This document shows, one piece after another, positions 9,326 to 18,631 of a DNA stretch of 64,000 nucleotides. Position 1 is the stretch's first letter; every line of letters starts with the position of its first letter. Position numbers and translations under genes: made by a program. Source of the stretch: Shewanella schlegeliana. Its GTDB lineage: Bacteria; Pseudomonadota; Gammaproteobacteria; Enterobacterales; Shewanellaceae. The DNA lies in contig NZ_JAESVD010000002.1 in NCBI RefSeq assembly GCF_016765635.1, positions 1 through 64,000 of the forward strand, written 5' to 3'. Below the pieces are notes generated by a model. That model had not been told where the DNA came from. It saw only the letters and a program-made list of their open reading frames with translations, and searched no databases.

Positions 9326-9372
9326 GATGACAACGCTGTCATTTAGAATATACACAAAAGTGTACAAAACAA
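9326..9372 (-). promoter_or_regulatory. hex promoter with NagR operator
   Basis: The operator GATGACAACGCTGTCATT is at 9326-9343. Immediately upstream on the minus strand are a -10 TATTCT (9345-9350) and a -35 TTGTTT (9367-9372) with a 16-bp spacer. The operator would therefore cover the transcription start. Confidence 0.7.
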
Positions 9373-9670
9373 CTACATTTATCTGACATTTGACTGTATT
9401 TTTATTATCCCAACCCTGAGAGAGCAAAATAAAATAACTACAAAACAATCACTTAGCCGCCTCGGCATATCTTTAATAGATCAGATTAATTTGGGCTTTT
9501 TTATTTACTCCCCCCCCCTTTGACGCTCTTAGTCGAGTAACCGAAAACGAAGAAAGCCAATATCAGCTAAATAAAACAAAGAGTTAAGCACAGCGCTTTG
9601 ATTAATCTAGTTGGCAACGATGCTAAGGCGTCGCACTCTAAATCTGCAAAGTTTCACACCTAGAGCTTAA

Positions 9671-9699
9671 TTGACAACGTTGTCACTTATAAGTATACC
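9671..9699 (+). promoter_or_regulatory. Promoter of sapC-halogenase unit with overlapping NagR operator
   Basis: A consensus -35 TTGACA (9671-9676) and a -10 TATACC (9694-9699) are 17 bp apart. The perfect palindrome TGACAACGTTGTCA (9672-9685) overlaps the -35 element, an arrangement expected for repression by NagR. The spacing and the overlap are direct readings; binding is inferred. Confidence 0.75.
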
Positions 9700-9822
9700 T
9701 AGACGCAACAAAAACAATACAACACGATGCACAACGAGACGTACTACAAAACAGCAATGCGTAACACTCAAGTGCAGGCCTTTAATCGCTTTAAATAAGA
9801 TTTCGCTCAAGGACCCATAACA

Positions 9823-10551
9823 ATGAATAATAATATCGTCCCACTTAACTCTGATACCCATCTTGAAATGTGCGTTAGCGAGTCTCAAGACTACCGCCGC
9901 TTCGCCGATCAGCAGCTTATTCCTGTTGTGTTCCATGAGTTCCATCAATTAGCGACTGAGTTTCCATTGGTTTTTGTTAAGAACAGCGAAACTGGACAGT
10001 TTATTCCTGTCGCCATGATGGGAGTTAAAAACGGGTTAAACCTCTACTGCCAAAGTAGTGATTGGCCTGCAATGATAAAACCTCGAGGCTTTAATAATGC
10101 ACCGCTATCTTTGGTTAAAACTAGCCAAGAAAGTGACAATGTTCTGATCTGCGTCGATACCGCAAGCCCGTTAGTGACTGAAGCAGGTGAAAATGCACAG
10201 CGCTTGTTTAACGATAATAAAGAGCAGAGCGAATACCTTAAAAAGCGAACTCAAGCGCTACTTGAAATAGCCGCTTTTAATGAACAGACAGGCAATATTT
10301 GTCAGCTATTAGCCTCCAAGAGTTTGTTCACCGCAAAACAACTGACAGTTAAGCTAGTCGAAAGTCAGCAACCAATTAACATCGACGGCATTTATGTCGT
10401 TGATGAGAAAACGCTAAATCAGCTTAGTAATGAAGAGTTTTTATCGCTAAAGGAAAATGGATTGCTACCGCTAATCTACGCTCACCTTCTATCACTACAG
10501 CAGATCACTCGCCTTATTGAAAAGCAAAATCAGTATGACTTAACTCATTAA
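9823..10551 (+). CDS. SapC family protein
   Basis: The 242-residue soluble protein has no signal peptide. I recognise it as a SapC-family member, a group that in marine Proteobacteria is repeatedly found beside TonB-dependent receptors and tryptophan-halogenase genes; its molecular role is not established. Visible features are a FPLVFVKNSETGQF segment near residue 50 and a YLKKRTQALLEIAAFNEQTG helix. AAGGA precedes the ATG. It is the first gene behind the NagR-type promoter at 9671 and is followed 77 bp later by a halogenase-family gene, so it very likely belongs to the same GlcNAc-responsive unit. Confidence 0.75.
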   Translation: MNNNIVPLNSDTHLEMCVSESQDYRRFADQQLIPVVFHEFHQLATEFPLVFVKNSETGQFIPVAMMGVKNGLNLYCQSSDWPAMIKPRGFNNAPLSLVKTSQESDNVLICVDTASPLVTEAGENAQRLFNDNKEQSEYLKKRTQALLEIAAFNEQTGNICQLLASKSLFTAKQLTVKLVESQQPINIDGIYVVDEKTLNQLSNEEFLSLKENGLLPLIYAHLLSLQQITRLIEKQNQYDLTH

Positions 10552-10565
10552 TTAATTGATAAATA

Positions 10566-10605
10566 CAGCCGTAAATCATATCTCTGAATTTACGGCTGAA
10601 ATTTT
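10566..10605 (+). terminator. Hairpin between sapC and halogenase gene (possible partial terminator)
   Basis: A perfect 11-bp stem CAGCCGTAAAT/ATTTACGGCTG with an 11-nt loop is followed by AAATTTTG. The U-tract is short, so it may only reduce readthrough into the downstream halogenase gene. Confidence 0.45.
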
Positions 10606-10628
10606 GCTATTCATAAAGGTGCCGAACC

Positions 10629-12161
10629 ATGTCTATGACTCCCCCAAAAAATATCGTTATTATCGGCGGAGGCACCGCGGGCTGGATGAGTGCCAGCCTT
10701 TTGCAACACGCCTGGGCGAATGCAGGTTGCAAAATTACCGTTATAGACTCTGCCGATATACCCAAGATTGGGGTTGGCGAAGGCTCCACTCCGGCATTAA
10801 AACGTTTCTTTGAAACACTAGAGATAACAGAATCTGAATGGATGCCCAGATGTAATGCCACCTATAAGTGTGGAATTAGTTTTCCTAACTGGGTCACGCA
10901 CACTTCCCATAATAGCTACTTCCATCCCTTCTATTCAGATATTGACCTCAAAACAGGTAAGGCCTTCATTCATAATGCCGACCTAAAACGTCAAGGGGTT
11001 GTGGTCGATGCACATCCAGATAGTTATTGGTTACAAAGTTATTTAGCCAAAGAAAGCCGCTGTCCAAAGACTGATATCGCCCTCAATGGCACCATGGAGT
11101 ACGGCTATCACTTTGACTCAGCATTATTAGGTGAGTATCTAAAAGAGCGCGCCATAGGACTAGGAGCGAGACATGTTTGCGATACAGTCGAACACATTGA
11201 GACTAATGAAAACAATATAATAAAGCTGCTGGTCACTCAGTCCGGTGAAATCATTAGCAGCGAACTTTTTATTGATTGCACTGGCTTTAGCGCCTTATTA
11301 ATAGGTAAAACACTCAATACACCATTCAAAGACTATTCTGATAGCTTACTCAATGACAGTGCTATCGCGATCCCATCGACGATTAAAAACTTAGAACCCA
11401 TTGCGCCGTTCACTGAATCAGCGGCATTAAGCGCAGGCTGGGCATGGAAAATCCCTTTAAGCAGTCGCTATGGTAATGGTTATGTATATTCCTCAAAGTA
11501 TATCGATAGCGAAACCGCAGAAGCAGAGTTAAGAGCACATATTGGTAAAAGCTGTGATGGTATGCCTGCTAAACACTTATCTATGCGGCTAGGCAGAGTA
11601 GAAAAACATTGGCATAAAAATGTATTGGCAGTGGGTCTTTCTCAAGGCTTTATCGAGCCCCTTGAGGCTACAGCCTTAATGGCCGTGCAATATACGCTAG
11701 AAGAGTTTATTCGAAGCTATGATCAAGATGGTTTAACTAAACAAAGTCAGTTTAATAGCAAGATCAATGCAATGTTTGATGCCATTAAAGATTACATTCA
11801 AGCACACTATTTTTTAAATACTCGCACCGATAGTCAATACTGGTTAGATGCACGCAAACAGCAAAGTTGTTCTGATAAATTAAAACAAATCATAGCAGTT
11901 TGGGATACAGCTAATGGCAATCTTGAGAAGATACTAGAAGAGACACAAAGCCAAACTGCCTACCTGACTCCGAGTTGGTACTGCTTATTAGCCGGAAAAG
12001 GCCGCTTTCAGCAACATACGACTCACAGCGTAACAAGCGATAACGCGGTCAACCTTGATGATATTAGTCACTACTTTAACAAGGTCACCCAGCACTTTCC
12101 ACCTCATCAGCAACAGCTGCAGTCCCTGTATGGCAAAGATTGGATAGAGTCTAACGAGTAA
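10629..12161 (+). CDS. Flavin-dependent tryptophan halogenase family protein (copy 1)
   Basis: The 510-residue protein has the family's FAD-binding GGGTAGW at residues 13-19, the WxWxI signature (GWAWKIP, residues 270-276), a lysine at K80 (TYKCGISFPNW) aligning with the catalytic Lys79 of PrnA, and E346 in EPLEAT matching PrnA Glu346. Known members chlorinate or brominate tryptophan or free indoles using FADH2. Relatives next to TonB-dependent receptors have been reported to prefer bromide and indole-type substrates. The residues lining the halide site (EATA here, ESTG in PrnA) differ. It follows sapC; the substrate in a sugar-uptake island is unknown. Confidence 0.88.
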   Translation: MSMTPPKNIVIIGGGTAGWMSASLLQHAWANAGCKITVIDSADIPKIGVGEGSTPALKRFFETLEITESEWMPRCNATYKCGISFPNWVTHTSHNSYFHPFYSDIDLKTGKAFIHNADLKRQGVVVDAHPDSYWLQSYLAKESRCPKTDIALNGTMEYGYHFDSALLGEYLKERAIGLGARHVCDTVEHIETNENNIIKLLVTQSGEIISSELFIDCTGFSALLIGKTLNTPFKDYSDSLLNDSAIAIPSTIKNLEPIAPFTESAALSAGWAWKIPLSSRYGNGYVYSSKYIDSETAEAELRAHIGKSCDGMPAKHLSMRLGRVEKHWHKNVLAVGLSQGFIEPLEATALMAVQYTLEEFIRSYDQDGLTKQSQFNSKINAMFDAIKDYIQAHYFLNTRTDSQYWLDARKQQSCSDKLKQIIAVWDTANGNLEKILEETQSQTAYLTPSWYCLLAGKGRFQQHTTHSVTSDNAVNLDDISHYFNKVTQHFPPHQQQLQSLYGKDWIESNE

Positions 12162-12240
12162 CCCTATCCTAAATGCCTTACCCCTAGGCTCTATCAATAG
12201 CTGCTACAATTGGCCACGCCGATTAGCTTCAGCGCCTATA

Positions 12241-13776
12241 CTAGACCATTTGTAATCCATAGCGTTTGATTTTTTCAAGTAGCTCCCTGTGCTCAGGCAG
12301 GTCGGCAACTAACTGAGCAGAGATCTCATCGAGCTTTTGCTGATAGGATTTGTTATTTCGGCAATTGTTATTCTGGAAGTTTATTTCGTCATTAACTCGT
12401 GTTCTATAGTGCATACCATAAAGCACATAGAGGTAGTTTTCTAAATCGAAAACCTCAAATTTACTGAAAAAGTCTTCTCTAGAGGGGACGAAATCTTGCC
12501 ACATTGCCAAACGCTTTTTTAATTCATCAGACATAGTTGCTGGGTCGCGGTTATCTATCCAAAACTGAGAGTCAGTCCTATCAGATAAGCAATAATGCAG
12601 TTTGATAAAATCGACAACTCTTGCCCACGCATAATCCATTACATGGTTAAAACGCTGTCTCAGTCCCGGTAATTGCGCCGTAGAGTGAGGAAAACGGCTG
12701 GCTAACAGTCCCGCCGCAAAGTCCGTTAATAAGATTGATGTTGCTTCGAGTGGCTCCAAAAACCCCTGCGCTAACCCTAAAGCCACACAGTTTTTCTCCC
12801 AAGAGCGCGCACGGTAACCAACTGTCATAGGGATCACTCGATGCTGACTCTCTGAAAGGTTTCCACCTAGATAGTTATCAAGCTTGCTAAGCGCAAGCTC
12901 ATCATCCATATATTTTGAGCAGTACACAAAGCCTACCCCGCGTCGATTACTTAACGCAATATCCCAGATCCAACCAGCTTGATGCGCTGTCGAAATCGTA
13001 AATGGAGGAATAACTTCGTCACCGCTAGTAGGCACCTGCACAACAATGGCTTTATCGACAAACAGCTCATCCGCTTTACTGACAAACGGAACCTTAAGCG
13101 ATTTATCAATTAACAAGGAAGCGAAGCCAGTGCAGTCGATATAAAAGTCAAAATCGAGCGTGCCACAGATATCGGTCACTAAAGATTTAATCTCGCCCCC
13201 TTCACCTAGCACAACCTCTTGGACGTTAGCGCGAATATGCTCGACTCGAAAGCGCTCTTTAGCATTGTCACCGAGTAGCTCTGCAAACTTTGCAGCGTTT
13301 AGGTGATAGGCATACCCCAAATGTGCACAATATTCAGCATCTGTGATTGATTTAGGGGCTTTATACGCCTCACAAACTGCGTGTTGAGGCGATATTGTGC
13401 CTGCGTATGCACGATCCTTTTGGGATAGCCATTGAGCGGTTAACTCTTCCCCCATTGCCGCAGGCATATCGAAGAGGTGATGATAGAAGTTGGCCTCACC
13501 ATGGCTGAGTTTATCCAGCCAATTAACAAACTTGATTGATTGTTTGAAAGTCACATCACAGCGACGAATAAACTCGGTCTCACTTATACCAAAGCTTTTA
13601 AGTGATTGACGGATAGCGGGGACAGTCCCCTCTCCTACGCCTATAGTTGGAATATCCGGAGACTCGATTAAGGTTACCGATAACTGCTGATTGTCTAGTG
13701 CTGCCTTACCTAAATGATTTGCAGCCAACCAACCTGCAGTGCCGCCACCGACAATTGCAACTCTTTTAATTTCCAT
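12241..13776 (-). CDS. Flavin-dependent tryptophan halogenase family protein (copy 2)
   Basis: The 511-residue paralogue of the neighbouring gene runs convergently with it. GGGTAGW sits at residues 10-16, the catalytic lysine equivalent is K78 in TFKQSIKFVNW, the WxWxI signature appears as GWIWDIA, and the glutamate is E344 in EPLEATS. The two copies keep all catalytic landmarks but differ widely elsewhere, so they arose by an old duplication or separate acquisition. GGAG precedes the ATG by 6 bases. It lies downstream of the TonB-dependent receptor, separated by a terminator, so expression may depend on readthrough or on an unseen promoter. Confidence 0.88.
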   Translation of the reverse strand: MEIKRVAIVGGGTAGWLAANHLGKAALDNQQLSVTLIESPDIPTIGVGEGTVPAIRQSLKSFGISETEFIRRCDVTFKQSIKFVNWLDKLSHGEANFYHHLFDMPAAMGEELTAQWLSQKDRAYAGTISPQHAVCEAYKAPKSITDAEYCAHLGYAYHLNAAKFAELLGDNAKERFRVEHIRANVQEVVLGEGGEIKSLVTDICGTLDFDFYIDCTGFASLLIDKSLKVPFVSKADELFVDKAIVVQVPTSGDEVIPPFTISTAHQAGWIWDIALSNRRGVGFVYCSKYMDDELALSKLDNYLGGNLSESQHRVIPMTVGYRARSWEKNCVALGLAQGFLEPLEATSILLTDFAAGLLASRFPHSTAQLPGLRQRFNHVMDYAWARVVDFIKLHYCLSDRTDSQFWIDNRDPATMSDELKKRLAMWQDFVPSREDFFSKFEVFDLENYLYVLYGMHYRTRVNDEINFQNNNCRNNKSYQQKLDEISAQLVADLPEHRELLEKIKRYGLQMV

Positions 13777-13870
13777 CGTTATCTCCAGTAATAACCGTTA
13801 GTCATCTCGATTTAACTCGCCTTAATCGTATCAACCAACTTAATTAGCTTTAACTGATTTTATCTACTCA

Positions 13871-13898
13871 ATAAAAAGCCCAGCAAATGCTGGGCTTT
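13871..13898 (-). terminator. Terminator after the TonB-dependent receptor
   Basis: The stem AAAGCCCAGCA/TGCTGGGCTTT has an almost absent loop and is followed on the minus strand by TTATTGAG. It separates the receptor from halogenase copy 2. Confidence 0.8.
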
Positions 13899-13918
13899 AG
13901 ATTACAACTATTTTTTAT

Positions 13919-16543
13919 TTAAAAGCGGAACGCTACGCCAACCTTATAGCGAGCTTCACCTTCAAAGCTCCACACTGGGTAGTCAGCTTTAAACTCTGGG
14001 ATAACCTCTGCATCAAGTGGGGCTACACCCGTTTGAATGCTATCTTCTTCCAAAATATTAACCGCTTCGAAAGTCACGTCCATCCACTCTGTTACGCTGT
14101 ATGATGCACTTAGATCAAGTGTTCCATAATCTTCGTGCTGACGGTTACCGTAGAAACCAGGCAGCTCACGCATCATGTACTCACTACGCCAGTTATAGGC
14201 AAGACGTGCAGAGAATGCATCCATCTCATAGAAACCAACTAAGTTAACTGTGTGCTTAGATGAATCAGAGAAAACACCCACTTGATCTGGATAGTTTTCA
14301 GAAGGGGAGCTGGCATCTGCGTAAGTATAGTTAGCCGAGTAACCTAGACCATTATCAAAAGAGTCCTGAAGCTGTAGCTCAACACCTTCAATTCGACCAC
14401 CTTCAGCATTGTACTTCTCACTCACTGTCCAGCAATCATAAACGCCTTCACCACAAGCGCTGCCACCTTGAGCTTTCAAATCATTATCTTCGATTCCAAT
14501 CTGCTGGTTAAGCTTCTGGCGAGTTGAAATAAATGAATTAACATCTTTAATGAAGTAGGTAATTGCAGCAAGACCTTCACCACCAAAGTACCACTCAAGG
14601 CTCACATCAGCCTGAGTCGCTTTAAATGGGTCAAGTGAAACTGAACCACGATTTAACTTTTCGTTACCTGGTGTTCCGTCATTTAGCCCTGGTAGGGTCG
14701 ATGTCGCAAACAACTCAGAGTAGTTAGGACGTGACATCACCTGAGCGGCGGTTGTACGTAAAATTAAATCTGATGTTAAATCAAACGCAATGTTGATGCT
14801 TGGTAATACATCGCTATAACTTGCTTTATCAGTACTGAGGTTATCGGCAAACTGACCAGTATTACTTAATGCATAATAATCAGATCTAACGTCACTAGAG
14901 ACATAACGTAGACCGACATTACCGCGAACGCCTTCCGACTGGAACGTTGCCATGGCGTACATAGAGAAGTTTTTCTCATTCAGTGTTCCGTAACCCGACT
15001 TATCACGCTCAAAACCAGTAATAGCTGCATTAGCATCGTTGATCATAGCGTCAAAGTTTGGTTTTGGCAGAGTAAAGCCTGCACCTGACGAGATTGTGCC
15101 ATCGTAATAATATGATGCATCACGCACTGCAATGTCGCCAACGGTTGCGATATCTGTTTGTTGAGTTACATCATGATCAGCATAACGAACACCTGTCTTG
15201 AATGAGGTAATCGCACCTAATTCAACAGGAATAGTGAAGTTTAAATCGGCATAGGTTTCTTCATCGCTGTTTGGCTGCTTCTTCAATGCCCACGCGGCAG
15301 TAGAAAGATCACCATTGAAATCACCCGCATCAAAGTTTTGCTTAGCAATGTCGATATCAATAACCTTACCAGTGGCATCGTAATGACCAGCAAAATCACC
15401 TGGTTGGCCAATTGAGCCACCATAGTTAGAGGTTAAGCTAGTACCACCATCTGATTTAGTGTTACCCACTCGGCCATCAACAGTAAAGTTATCTGCTTCA
15501 TAGTTAAAATCAAAATCAACCGTATCAGAGGTCATTTTTGCTTTACGTGCCCAGGTTTGAGCCCAAGCAAATCCACCTTCACCAGTATGAGTTATATCAG
15601 TACAAACACCTGCAGCATTTGTTTGATTACAGGTATTCACACCCTGTTGAGTAGGGAATAGGAAGATAGAGGTATTAGCATTATTGGCTTTCATCTCTAA
15701 GCCAGTATAAGTCACACCAAATTCTAACGCATCGGTTGGACGATACTGCGCAGCCACATTGATTGCCGTACGCTTACGATCTTGCTGGAACGTTGTCGGA
15801 ACTATTTCACCCCAACCTAGTAGCGTTTCGATACCGTTGCGTTGGTAGTCTGTTTCAGAGCCTGCCGCAGAGACTAAAACACCAAAATTTTCATCATCAT
15901 TTTTCCAGCTATAAAGGCCAGAAAGCTCAGGGTCAATACTCTCAGAAATCGTACCGTAATCGCCTTTTGCACTAACAAATACAGTATTTGCATCAAGATC
16001 GAGTGGTTTACGAGTCTTAACGATTACCGTACCACCAATACCACCTTCTGGAAGGTCTGCTTGAGATGACTTGTAAACCTCAATACCACTTACCATCTCA
16101 GGCGGTAGTAATGAGTAGTTAAAGCTACGGTCAATAGCTTGCTGATCAAACCAACCTGTTGACGCAACAGCGTGGCCATTTAATAAGGTGCGGGTTAGCT
16201 GGCTTGATGCGCCACGAATAGAAACCTGTTGACCTTGGCCAAACTGACGGTTAACTGTAACGCCAGGGATTCGAGCGAGTGACTCACCCACATCACCATC
16301 GGGAAACTTACCAATATCTTCAGCGGTTATTGCATCAACAACTGAATCTGAAAATCTTTTTTCATTAATTGAGGCTTTCATTGAAGCGCGCATACCGCGA
16401 ACTTCAATCTTTTCAATATTTTCGTCTGCAGCTGCGGCTTTCGCATCAGCCTCTGCTGCCATAGCAGAAACTGACATTGCTCCACTCATCAGCAACGCGA
16501 TATTTGTAGCTAGTACACTTTTCTTAAAGGTAGATGGTCGCAT
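13919..16543 (-). CDS. TonB-dependent outer-membrane receptor, chitooligosaccharide/GlcNAc type
   Basis: The 874-residue receptor has a signal peptide ending near SVSAMAAEA, then a plug domain with VRGMRASM, GDVGESLARIPGV and QVSIRGAS, a large beta-barrel and the terminal aromatic strand KVGVAFRF. It fits the TonB-Xanth-Caul class used for glycan uptake. I start at 16543 (MRPSTFKKS) because GGAAGGGAAACGAG lies just upstream; the open frame extends 16 residues further to 16591 but that part is charged and unlike a signal sequence. A NagR operator lies about 60 bp upstream. By position it should move chitin oligomers into the periplasm for Hex. Confidence 0.93.
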   Translation of the reverse strand: MRPSTFKKSVLATNIALLMSGAMSVSAMAAEADAKAAAADENIEKIEVRGMRASMKASINEKRFSDSVVDAITAEDIGKFPDGDVGESLARIPGVTVNRQFGQGQQVSIRGASSQLTRTLLNGHAVASTGWFDQQAIDRSFNYSLLPPEMVSGIEVYKSSQADLPEGGIGGTVIVKTRKPLDLDANTVFVSAKGDYGTISESIDPELSGLYSWKNDDENFGVLVSAAGSETDYQRNGIETLLGWGEIVPTTFQQDRKRTAINVAAQYRPTDALEFGVTYTGLEMKANNANTSIFLFPTQQGVNTCNQTNAAGVCTDITHTGEGGFAWAQTWARKAKMTSDTVDFDFNYEADNFTVDGRVGNTKSDGGTSLTSNYGGSIGQPGDFAGHYDATGKVIDIDIAKQNFDAGDFNGDLSTAAWALKKQPNSDEETYADLNFTIPVELGAITSFKTGVRYADHDVTQQTDIATVGDIAVRDASYYYDGTISSGAGFTLPKPNFDAMINDANAAITGFERDKSGYGTLNEKNFSMYAMATFQSEGVRGNVGLRYVSSDVRSDYYALSNTGQFADNLSTDKASYSDVLPSINIAFDLTSDLILRTTAAQVMSRPNYSELFATSTLPGLNDGTPGNEKLNRGSVSLDPFKATQADVSLEWYFGGEGLAAITYFIKDVNSFISTRQKLNQQIGIEDNDLKAQGGSACGEGVYDCWTVSEKYNAEGGRIEGVELQLQDSFDNGLGYSANYTYADASSPSENYPDQVGVFSDSSKHTVNLVGFYEMDAFSARLAYNWRSEYMMRELPGFYGNRQHEDYGTLDLSASYSVTEWMDVTFEAVNILEEDSIQTGVAPLDAEVIPEFKADYPVWSFEGEARYKVGVAFRF

Positions 16544-16602
16544 CTCGTTTCCCTTCCATAACTTATTATCTTTTTTTATTTCCATAACCATTCCAGAAGC
16601 GG

Positions 16603-16620
16603 AATGACAACGCTGTCATG
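16603..16620. promoter_or_regulatory. NagR operator upstream of the receptor
   Basis: AATGACAACGCTGTCATG carries the shared palindromic core and lies 60 bp before the chosen receptor start. No convincing -10/-35 pair overlaps it, so it may act as a roadblock downstream of the promoter. Confidence 0.8.
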
Positions 16621-16963
16621 TCTAAGGCAAAGATTACACAACAATTAACAGTTGCGCCACAACAAAATAACCACAGCAACAATTATATTCGTACAGAATA
16701 ACAAAAGTGTAGAAGAGATCACTTAAGAACCATTTAAATACAAATAGTTAAATACATGTCGACACTCTGGTCAATTAATGCACTTTTTTTTATTTTGACG
16801 AAAAAACACAAAAAGTTCGTGCCTTTTCATTGCTAATTTGGATAAAACTTCGCACTATACCGCTAAATTTAAGGACAAATTGCACCATCTCAGCGCGGTT
16901 TGTTAATCTTGTGTTACCATTCTTTGGCAACACAGAATGTTTAACTAATGAGAATCCCGCTTA
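16621..16963. other. Divergent intergenic region between receptor and nagR
   Basis: The AT-rich region contains the promoters of the receptor and of nagR. Apart from the NagR palindrome at its left edge I see no further operator, so I find no sign that nagR regulates itself through the same motif. Confidence 0.4.
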
Positions 16964-17980
16964 ATGAAAGTCACCATAAATGATGTTGCTAAACATGCTG
17001 GCGTATCGATAAAAACAGTGTCACGGGTTACTAATAGTGAGCCTTCGGTAAAGCAAGCTACGATTGATAAAGTTAATGCAGCGATTAAAGAGCTTAACTA
17101 CCAGCCCAACTTAGCAGCAAGAAATTTAGCTGGAACTAAATCGTATGTGATTGGTTTTATTTATGATAACCCCAATGCCTATTATATTATCGATATGCAA
17201 AATGGCATCCTATCGGCCTGTAAAGACCTAGGTTACGAGTTATTAATTCACCCTTGTAACTCTCGGGCAGATAATATCTGTGAAGAACTAACCCGACTCG
17301 TTAAGCACAATCGTTTATCTGGTTTAGTACTTACACCACCACTTTCTGAGGACCCGGTGATCTTGGCTGCACTCGATAAAATCGATGCCAGCTATGTACG
17401 TATTATTGCGGGAGAAAAAGTTGAAACAGGTTCTGGTTTAGCGGTGCTGGTAAACGACCGCTCCGGCGCGATTTCAATTACACAGCACCTTATCGACTTA
17501 GGTCATCGAGACATCGCATTCCTAAGTGGTGACCATGAACACGAATCAACTAAAGAGCGTTTAGCTGGGTTTAAGCAGGCGCTTGAGAATAATAACATCG
17601 CAGTTAATGATCGTTATATTATCGATGGAAAATATTCATTTGAGTCAGGGGTTAAAGGCGCTAATACATTACTAAGCTTGAAGATTAGACCGACCGCGAT
17701 TGTCGCTTGTAACGATGAAATAGCTGCAGGCGCGTTATTTGCGGCAAGATTAGAAGGGGTAGATATTCCGTCAGACATCTCTATTGTTGGCTTCGAAGAT
17801 AGTCCATTTTCACGTCAGACTTGGCCAAAACTCACCACAGTGCATCAGCCCAATGAAGAGATCGCCCATATAGCAACTGAATTACTGATAGCTAGGCGCC
17901 GAGAAGAAAAGTCAGATCAAACCAAAGTATTCCAGCCAGAGCCTGTTATTAGAGACTCTTCAGCTAAACCAAGAGCTTAA
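16964..17980 (+). CDS. nagR: LacI-family transcriptional regulator NagR
   Basis: The 338-residue protein has a LacI helix-turn-helix at residues 4-24 (INDVAKHAGVSIKTVSRV), the hinge LNYQPNLAARNLAG, and a periplasmic-binding-protein-like effector domain. In Shewanella NagR represses GlcNAc genes. Its divergent position next to the receptor, and the presence of five matching LacI-type palindromes (central CG, GACA half-sites) within 15 kb, support this role. The inducer is probably GlcNAc or its phosphate; the sequence alone does not decide. It is followed by a hairpin and convergent glnB. Confidence 0.88.
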   Translation: MKVTINDVAKHAGVSIKTVSRVTNSEPSVKQATIDKVNAAIKELNYQPNLAARNLAGTKSYVIGFIYDNPNAYYIIDMQNGILSACKDLGYELLIHPCNSRADNICEELTRLVKHNRLSGLVLTPPLSEDPVILAALDKIDASYVRIIAGEKVETGSGLAVLVNDRSGAISITQHLIDLGHRDIAFLSGDHEHESTKERLAGFKQALENNNIAVNDRYIIDGKYSFESGVKGANTLLSLKIRPTAIVACNDEIAAGALFAARLEGVDIPSDISIVGFEDSPFSRQTWPKLTTVHQPNEEIAHIATELLIARRREEKSDQTKVFQPEPVIRDSSAKPRA

Positions 17981-18000
17981 CTAAAACTGAACTCTACTTC

Positions 18001-18032
18001 TTCGCATTATTTGCAAAAGCAGATAATGCGAA
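18001..18032. terminator. Hairpin between convergent nagR and glnB
   Basis: TTCGCATTAT and ATAATGCGAA form a perfect 10-bp stem with a TTGCAAAAGCAG loop that can pair further. No strong T-run follows on either strand, so it is a modest terminator or a 3'-end stabiliser. Confidence 0.5.
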
Positions 18033-18046
18033 AAAGTCGCTCAATG

Positions 18047-18421
<375 letters not shown>

Positions 18422-18631
18422 TTAATAACGCAGTAGCTTATCATGCAGTGACCAAACTCAGAAGTCTAATGTGATTTATGAAGGCTCACAAAAATGAATG
18501 CAATCTTCATATAACCGAACAATATACTCACCCCTACTTAATTTATTCAGCCGTAGGCTATACTTTTTAAACGCCCACAACGCGATATTTACCGGATGTA
18601 AATATTAAAACTAACTCAAGGAAGAGTTGAT

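Noticed and set aside
9111..9448. Two short minus-strand frames in the hex leader (60 and 63 codons)
   Set aside because: They cross the terminator hairpin and the NagR operator and have no recognisable protein features. A leader peptide role is conceivable (an AAGG lies before the ATG at 9293) but unsupported.
16544..16591. N-terminal extension of the TonB-dependent receptor
   Set aside because: The 16 residues are charged, lie between the operator and a strong ribosome site, and would bury the signal peptide.
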